Assembly: GCA_049609065.1 (NCBI GenBank)
Contig: JBMYYE010000101.1
Coordinates: 1-9,001, forward strand
Length of the DNA stretch: 9,001 bases
Reading direction: 5' to 3'
Source of the DNA: JBMYYE01 sp049609065
Lineage (GTDB): Bacteria; Pseudomonadota; Alphaproteobacteria; Rhodobacterales; Rhodobacteraceae
Shown here piece after piece: positions 5,847 through 9,001 of the stretch. The notes under the pieces are model-generated. The model ran no database searches and was not told the origin of the DNA. It saw only the letters and a list, made by a program, of their open reading frames with translations. Position 1 is the stretch's first letter. Each line of letters begins with the position of its first letter. The translations under genes were made by a program, and so were the position numbers.

Positions 5847-8096
5847 ATGACAGACGATACAAATGATCTTGAGCTCGAGCCAGAAACACCAAATGAACTT
5901 GCGGAACCGTTAAGGCGTGCCATTGGCGATCGCTACTTAACCTATGCGCTGTCGACGATTATGCACCGTGCTTTGCCGGATGCACGTGACGGGCTTAAAC
6001 CTGTGCATCGCCGCATTCTTTATGCGATGCGCGAATTGAAGCTGTCGGCAGATAGCCGGTTTCGCAAATCGTCTAAGATTTCAGGCGATGTGATGGGGAA
6101 TTATCACCCCCATGGCGACGCGGCGATCTATGATGCCATGGCGCGTTTGGCCCAAGATTTCAGCGTGCGTTATCCGTTGGTGGATGGCCAAGGGAATTTT
6201 GGCAATATCGATGGCGATAACCCTGCGGCGTCGCGGTATACGGAAGCACGGTTAACAGAACTTGCAACGGTCATGATGCAAGGCCTGTCCGAAAATGCCG
6301 TTGATTTTCGTGAAAACTACGACGGCACGATGTCCGAACCGATTGTATTGCCTGCGACCTATCCGAACCTTTTGGCCAATGGGTCATCTGGGATTGCGGT
6401 GGGTATGGCAACAAATATTCCGCCCCATAATATTGGGGAATTGGTTGATGCGTGTTTGCATTTGATCAAAACGCCTGATGCGCGCGATGATACGTTGGTG
6501 AATTATATTCCGGGCCCTGATTTTCCGACGGGTGGTGTGATCGTTGAACCCCATGAAAACATCCTTCAGGCGTACCGCACAGGGCGTGGATCATTTCGTT
6601 TGCGGTCAAAATATGTGATTGAGGATCTGGGCCGTGGTCAGTGGCAAATCGTGGTTACTGAAATCCCATATCAGGTTCAAAAATCAAAGCTTATTGAAAA
6701 AATCGCGGAACTTATTCAGCTGAAGAAAATTCCGATTTTGGGTGATGTTCGCGATGAAAGCGCCGAAGATGTGCGCATCGTGCTTGAGCCAAAAACCAAA
6801 AATGTCGAGCCAGATGTTTTGATGGGGACCCTCTTTCGCTTGTCGGAACTTGAAGTGCGTTTTAGCCTCAACATGAACGTCTTAATTGATGGATTAACGC
6901 CAAAAGTGTGTTCCCTCAAAGAGGTGCTCCAAGCTTTCCTTGCGCATCGCCGTGATGTGTTGTTGCGCCGTTCACAACACAGGTTGGAAAAAATCGATCA
7001 CCGCTTGGAGGTTCTTGAAGGCTATATCGTCGCGTTCCTCAATCTGGATCGGGTGATTGAAATTATCCGCAATGAGGATGAACCAAAGCCCGTGATGATG
7101 GCGGAATTTTCCCTCACCGAAGTGCAAACCGAAGCGATTCTCAACATGCGGCTTCGCAGCTTGCGTCGCTTGGAGGAAATGGAACTCAAGCGTGAACATG
7201 ATGCGCTTTTGCTCGAACGCGAAGGTCTGAGCGCCCTTTTGGGTAGCGAAAGCCTCCAATGGGATAAGATCGCCGAAGAGCTCAAGGATACCAAAAAGAA
7301 ATTTGGCCCAAGCCATGAGATCGGCAAACGCCGTACTGAATTTGCCGACTTTGTCGAAATCGAAGAGGTGCCGATTGAGGCGATGATTGAACGCGAACCC
7401 ATTACGGTTGTGTGTTCAAAAATGGGCTGGGTGCGGGCGATGAAAGGGCATATTGCCCTCGATCAGGAGCTAAAATTCAAAGATGGAGACGAAGGCCAAT
7501 TTGTCTTCCACGCTGAAACCACCGACAAAATCATTGTGTTTGGGGCGAATGGCCGTTTTTACACGATCCCTGCATCGAGCCTCCCTGGTGGGCGCGGTAT
7601 GGGCGAACCCATTCGCTTGTCCGTTGATATCCCAAATGAAGTCGAAATCATCGACCTCTTTGTGCATGATCCTGCGGCAAAATTGGTCCTCGCCTCTACG
7701 GTTGGGGATGGCTTTGTTGTGCCAGAGGCGGATGTAATCGCCCAGACCAAAAACGGCAAACAAGTGCTCAATGTGCGTGGTGAGGCGCAGGCGCTCTTGG
7801 CGAAACGTATTGCAGGTGATCATATCGCGGTGGTGGGTGAGAATCGCAAAGTGCTCATCTTCCCGATCGTAGAACTGCCTGAAATGGCGCGCGGTAAAGG
7901 GGTGCGGTTGCAAAAATATAAGGATGGTGGTTTGTCAGATTTGACGAGCTTTGATATTGAAAATGGGCTCAGCTGGAAAGACCCAGCAGGCCGCACGCGG
8001 ACGGAAGCGGAGCTCACGGAGTGGATGGGCAAGCGCGCAAGCGCTGGGCGTATGGCCCCGCGCGGGTTTCCGCGGGATAATAAATTTACGGAGTAA
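5847..8096 (+). CDS. parC: DNA topoisomerase IV subunit A
   Basis: The 749-residue breakage-reunion subunit of topoisomerase IV, which works with ParE to decatenate sister chromosomes. The N-terminal winged-helix/tower domain starts with RYLTYALSTIMHRALPDARD (29-48), then GLKPVHRRILYAM (49-61), NYHPHGDAAIYDAM (85-98), the catalytic Tyr131 in AASRYTEARL, and NGSSGIAVGMATNIPPHN. The coiled-coil and tower follow (about 330-500), then a beta-pinwheel C-terminal domain with PGGRGMGEPIRLSVDIP and ARGKGVRLQKYKDG. Length and the short C-terminal domain fit ParC rather than GyrA (about 900 residues). The ATG at 5847 matches the family N-terminus; an in-frame TTG at 5811 would add 12 residues unlike the family. 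No strong Shine-Dalgarno precedes 5847; the leader is an A/C-rich ACAACAACAAT run. The quinolone-position Ser (E. coli ParC Ser80) is Ala92 here. The downstream lipoprotein is coupled. Confidence 0.97.
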   Translation: MTDDTNDLELEPETPNELAEPLRRAIGDRYLTYALSTIMHRALPDARDGLKPVHRRILYAMRELKLSADSRFRKSSKISGDVMGNYHPHGDAAIYDAMARLAQDFSVRYPLVDGQGNFGNIDGDNPAASRYTEARLTELATVMMQGLSENAVDFRENYDGTMSEPIVLPATYPNLLANGSSGIAVGMATNIPPHNIGELVDACLHLIKTPDARDDTLVNYIPGPDFPTGGVIVEPHENILQAYRTGRGSFRLRSKYVIEDLGRGQWQIVVTEIPYQVQKSKLIEKIAELIQLKKIPILGDVRDESAEDVRIVLEPKTKNVEPDVLMGTLFRLSELEVRFSLNMNVLIDGLTPKVCSLKEVLQAFLAHRRDVLLRRSQHRLEKIDHRLEVLEGYIVAFLNLDRVIEIIRNEDEPKPVMMAEFSLTEVQTEAILNMRLRSLRRLEEMELKREHDALLLEREGLSALLGSESLQWDKIAEELKDTKKKFGPSHEIGKRRTEFADFVEIEEVPIEAMIEREPITVVCSKMGWVRAMKGHIALDQELKFKDGDEGQFVFHAETTDKIIVFGANGRFYTIPASSLPGGRGMGEPIRLSVDIPNEVEIIDLFVHDPAAKLVLASTVGDGFVVPEADVIAQTKNGKQVLNVRGEAQALLAKRIAGDHIAVVGENRKVLIFPIVELPEMARGKGVRLQKYKDGGLSDLTSFDIENGLSWKDPAGRTRTEAELTEWMGKRASAGRMAPRGFPRDNKFTE
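8090..8093 (+). promoter_or_regulatory. Ribosome binding site of the lipoprotein gene inside the parC 3' end
   Basis: GGAG at 8090-8093 overlaps the last parC codons and lies 8 nt before the GTG at 8102. It supports the unusual GTG start and implies translational coupling to parC. Confidence 0.65.
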
Positions 8097-8101
8097 GAGC
8101 A

Positions 8102-8830
8102 GTGAAAATTGGTCGTATAATCGGGCTTCTTATTGGCCTTCTCATGGTGTCTGCTTGTGCGCTGCCAAAAACGTCCCCAAAGGGGAATATGGGGGATTTC
8201 GACCTTATAAAATCGTTGGCAATTGAGAAAAACGCCAAACGTGGACCGCTGTCGCGCAAAGCCGAAGACGGTATGATCAAAGAGGGTATTGATCGTGCAA
8301 TGCATAAAGAGCTCGGCCATTACTCAGGCGGAAAACGATACTATATCGCAACCCATGTTGATGGTTACCTTTTGGCGGTGCCAGGGGTCCCTGTGCTGTA
8401 TTCGCCAAAATCGGCCTTGATCGTGAGCGTCACACTTTGGGATGGCGGGGAGAAGCCCGCGCCAACAGAAGACGGTGATGCACAAGCGGAGAAGCCGGTT
8501 ACACCTGTGAAGGTGAACGCAGAGCCGAAGGTCTTTACCATCCTTGAAACGGCCTCAGGCAAAACCTTCTTGGGATCTGGTTTGACCCAAAGCAAGGAAG
8601 AACAGCTCGCCAATTTGACCAAGAACCTTGCCATTGAGGTGCATGAATGGCTTTTGGATAATCCTGAGTGGTTCGGCCTCCCTGCTGGGACGAATGCAAA
8701 TCGGCAGCGGGTGAAAAAAGCAAAGAAACAAGACGCAACAGAGGCTGATGCGCCTGTTTGGACCAAAGAAGCCACGGCGTCGGGGCTTGCGAAGGCAGAG
8801 GAGATATCTGTTGCGCCGCTGGATGGTTGA
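8102..8830 (+). CDS. Predicted outer- or inner-membrane lipoprotein of unknown function
   Basis: A 242-residue protein with a lipoprotein signal: Lys2 and Arg5, a hydrophobic core (about 6-16) and the lipobox VSAC with Cys19 as the lipidated residue. Residue 20 is Ala, not Asp, which is compatible with outer-membrane sorting. The mature region has a conserved-looking block (78-112, GKRYYIATHVDGYLLAVPGV then SALIVSVTLWDGG), a charged, Pro/Glu/Ala-rich spacer (115-140), and a second block (143-191, KVFTILETASGK to HEWLLDNPEWF). A low-complexity Lys/Ala tail follows. I do not recognise a named family. The GTG start has a GGAG site 8 nt upstream, and the gene begins 5 nt after the parC stop, so the two are probably one operon. 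Nothing links its function to topoisomerase IV beyond that adjacency. Confidence 0.85.
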   Translation: MKIGRIIGLLIGLLMVSACALPKTSPKGNMGDFDLIKSLAIEKNAKRGPLSRKAEDGMIKEGIDRAMHKELGHYSGGKRYYIATHVDGYLLAVPGVPVLYSPKSALIVSVTLWDGGEKPAPTEDGDAQAEKPVTPVKVNAEPKVFTILETASGKTFLGSGLTQSKEEQLANLTKNLAIEVHEWLLDNPEWFGLPAGTNANRQRVKKAKKQDATEADAPVWTKEATASGLAKAEEISVAPLDG

Positions 8831-8904
8831 TAATATTTCCATTTAATAGCGACCTCGAGGCTTGATTTTTGTTCAAAATTCACGTACCGAGCGCGCGATG
8901 ATCA

Positions 8905-8936
8905 CGGGCTAAATTAGAAGCCCCCGAATTAGAAGG
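8905..8936 (+). promoter_or_regulatory. tuf leader: small hairpin, tandem repeat and ribosome binding site
   Basis: GGGCT (8906-8910) pairs with AGCCC (8919-8923) over an 8-nt loop, a weak leader stem. AATTAGAAG occurs twice, at 8912-8920 and 8927-8935, with a 15-nt period. The second copy supplies AGAAGG (8931-8936), the ribosome binding site 10 nt before the tuf ATG. No convincing -35/-10 pair or strong terminator is visible in 8831-8904; a CCTCGAGG palindrome at 8853-8860 followed by GATTTTT could be a weak terminator for the lipoprotein transcript. Confidence 0.4.
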
Positions 8937-8946
8937 TGCCAATGGA

Positions 8947-9001
8947 ATGGCTAAAGAAAAGTTTGAGCGTAATAAACCGCACGTTAACATTGGCACAATC
9001 G
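8947..9001 (+). CDS. tuf: Elongation factor Tu, first 18 codons (rest beyond the window)
   Basis: The reading frame from the ATG at 8947 gives MAKEKFERNKPHVNIGTI, which matches the near-invariant EF-Tu N-terminus leading into the first GTP-binding loop. EF-Tu brings aminoacyl-tRNA to the ribosome in a GTP-dependent way. A purine-rich site AGAAGG lies 10 nt upstream. Alphaproteobacteria often carry two tuf copies, one in the fusA operon and one beside tRNA-Trp/secE/nusG. The lack of fusA upstream suggests the second kind, but downstream sequence is needed to tell. Confidence 0.95.
   Translation, partial: MAKEKFERNKPHVNIGTI

Noticed and set aside
5735..5923. Minus-strand frame overlapping the parC start
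   Set aside because: It covers the parC N-terminal coding region antisense, has a low-complexity Ser-rich sequence and no family match.
8862..8876. FNR-like box (TTGAT...TTCAA) upstream of tuf
   Set aside because: The half-sites are 5 nt apart instead of 4 and the second half is TTCAA rather than ATCAA, so it does not fit the FNR/FnrL consensus.
8831..8946. Possible tRNA gene between the lipoprotein gene and tuf
   Set aside because: I found no cloverleaf arms, no T-loop GTTCRANNC-type block in a suitable place and no acceptor pairing. The stretch is leader sequence only.
1..9001. Mobile element, CRISPR, phage or defence island
   Set aside because: No transposase, integrase, spaced repeats or terminal inverted repeats were seen. 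Composition is even and the genes are core metabolic or housekeeping ones.

Overview
The window looks like the chromosome of an alphaproteobacterium, most likely a marine member of the Rhodobacteraceae (Roseobacter group). The protein sequences point there: an alphaproteobacterial ParC, an EtfBA pair, a PduO-type cobalamin adenosyltransferase, and a DUF6473-type protein of a kind I associate with this family. Base composition is moderate (GC near half by eye) and similar throughout. I see no sign of mobile DNA, CRISPR, phage or recent transfer.

Layout. The left edge holds the first 211 codons of a minus-strand 3-hydroxybutyryl-CoA dehydrogenase (1-634). Divergent from it is a plus-strand DUF6473-type gene (787-1638). 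This gene runs convergently into a minus-strand block and shares one strong hairpin terminator (1647-1675) with it. In transcription order the minus-strand block is: an SH3b-domain membrane-anchored protein (5703-5245), a short-chain dehydrogenase (5170-4343), a two-helix HIG1-like membrane protein (4304-4101), PduO-type ATP:cob(I)alamin adenosyltransferase (4101-3529), EtfB (3385-2627) and EtfA (2627-1701). Two junctions, HIG1-like/PduO and EtfB/EtfA, are one-base TAATG stop/start overlaps. Divergent from this block are parC (5847-8096) and a tightly coupled lipoprotein gene (8102-8830), followed by the first 18 codons of tuf (8947-9001).

How the genes fit together. EtfBA takes electrons from acyl-CoA dehydrogenases and passes them to ETF:quinone oxidoreductase. 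3-Hydroxybutyryl-CoA dehydrogenase acts on C4 acyl-CoAs. The adenosyltransferase makes coenzyme B12 for CoA-ester mutases (methylmalonyl- or ethylmalonyl-CoA mutase). Together they suggest a short-chain acyl-CoA, fatty-acid and PHB assimilation neighbourhood. The HIG1-like protein may link it to the respiratory chain, but that is inference. The right third is housekeeping: chromosome decatenation (topoisomerase IV) and translation elongation.

Most of the window is ordinary core genome. The items best worth a second look are the DUF6473-type protein, which has SGNH-hydrolase-like motif spacing and sits antisense between etfA and the hydroxybutyryl-CoA dehydrogenase gene; the hairpin in the etfB leader; the inverted repeat at the SDR start; the natural alanine at the ParC quinolone position; and the lysine-rich EtfB recognition loop. 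I did not find a convincing new defence or mobile system.
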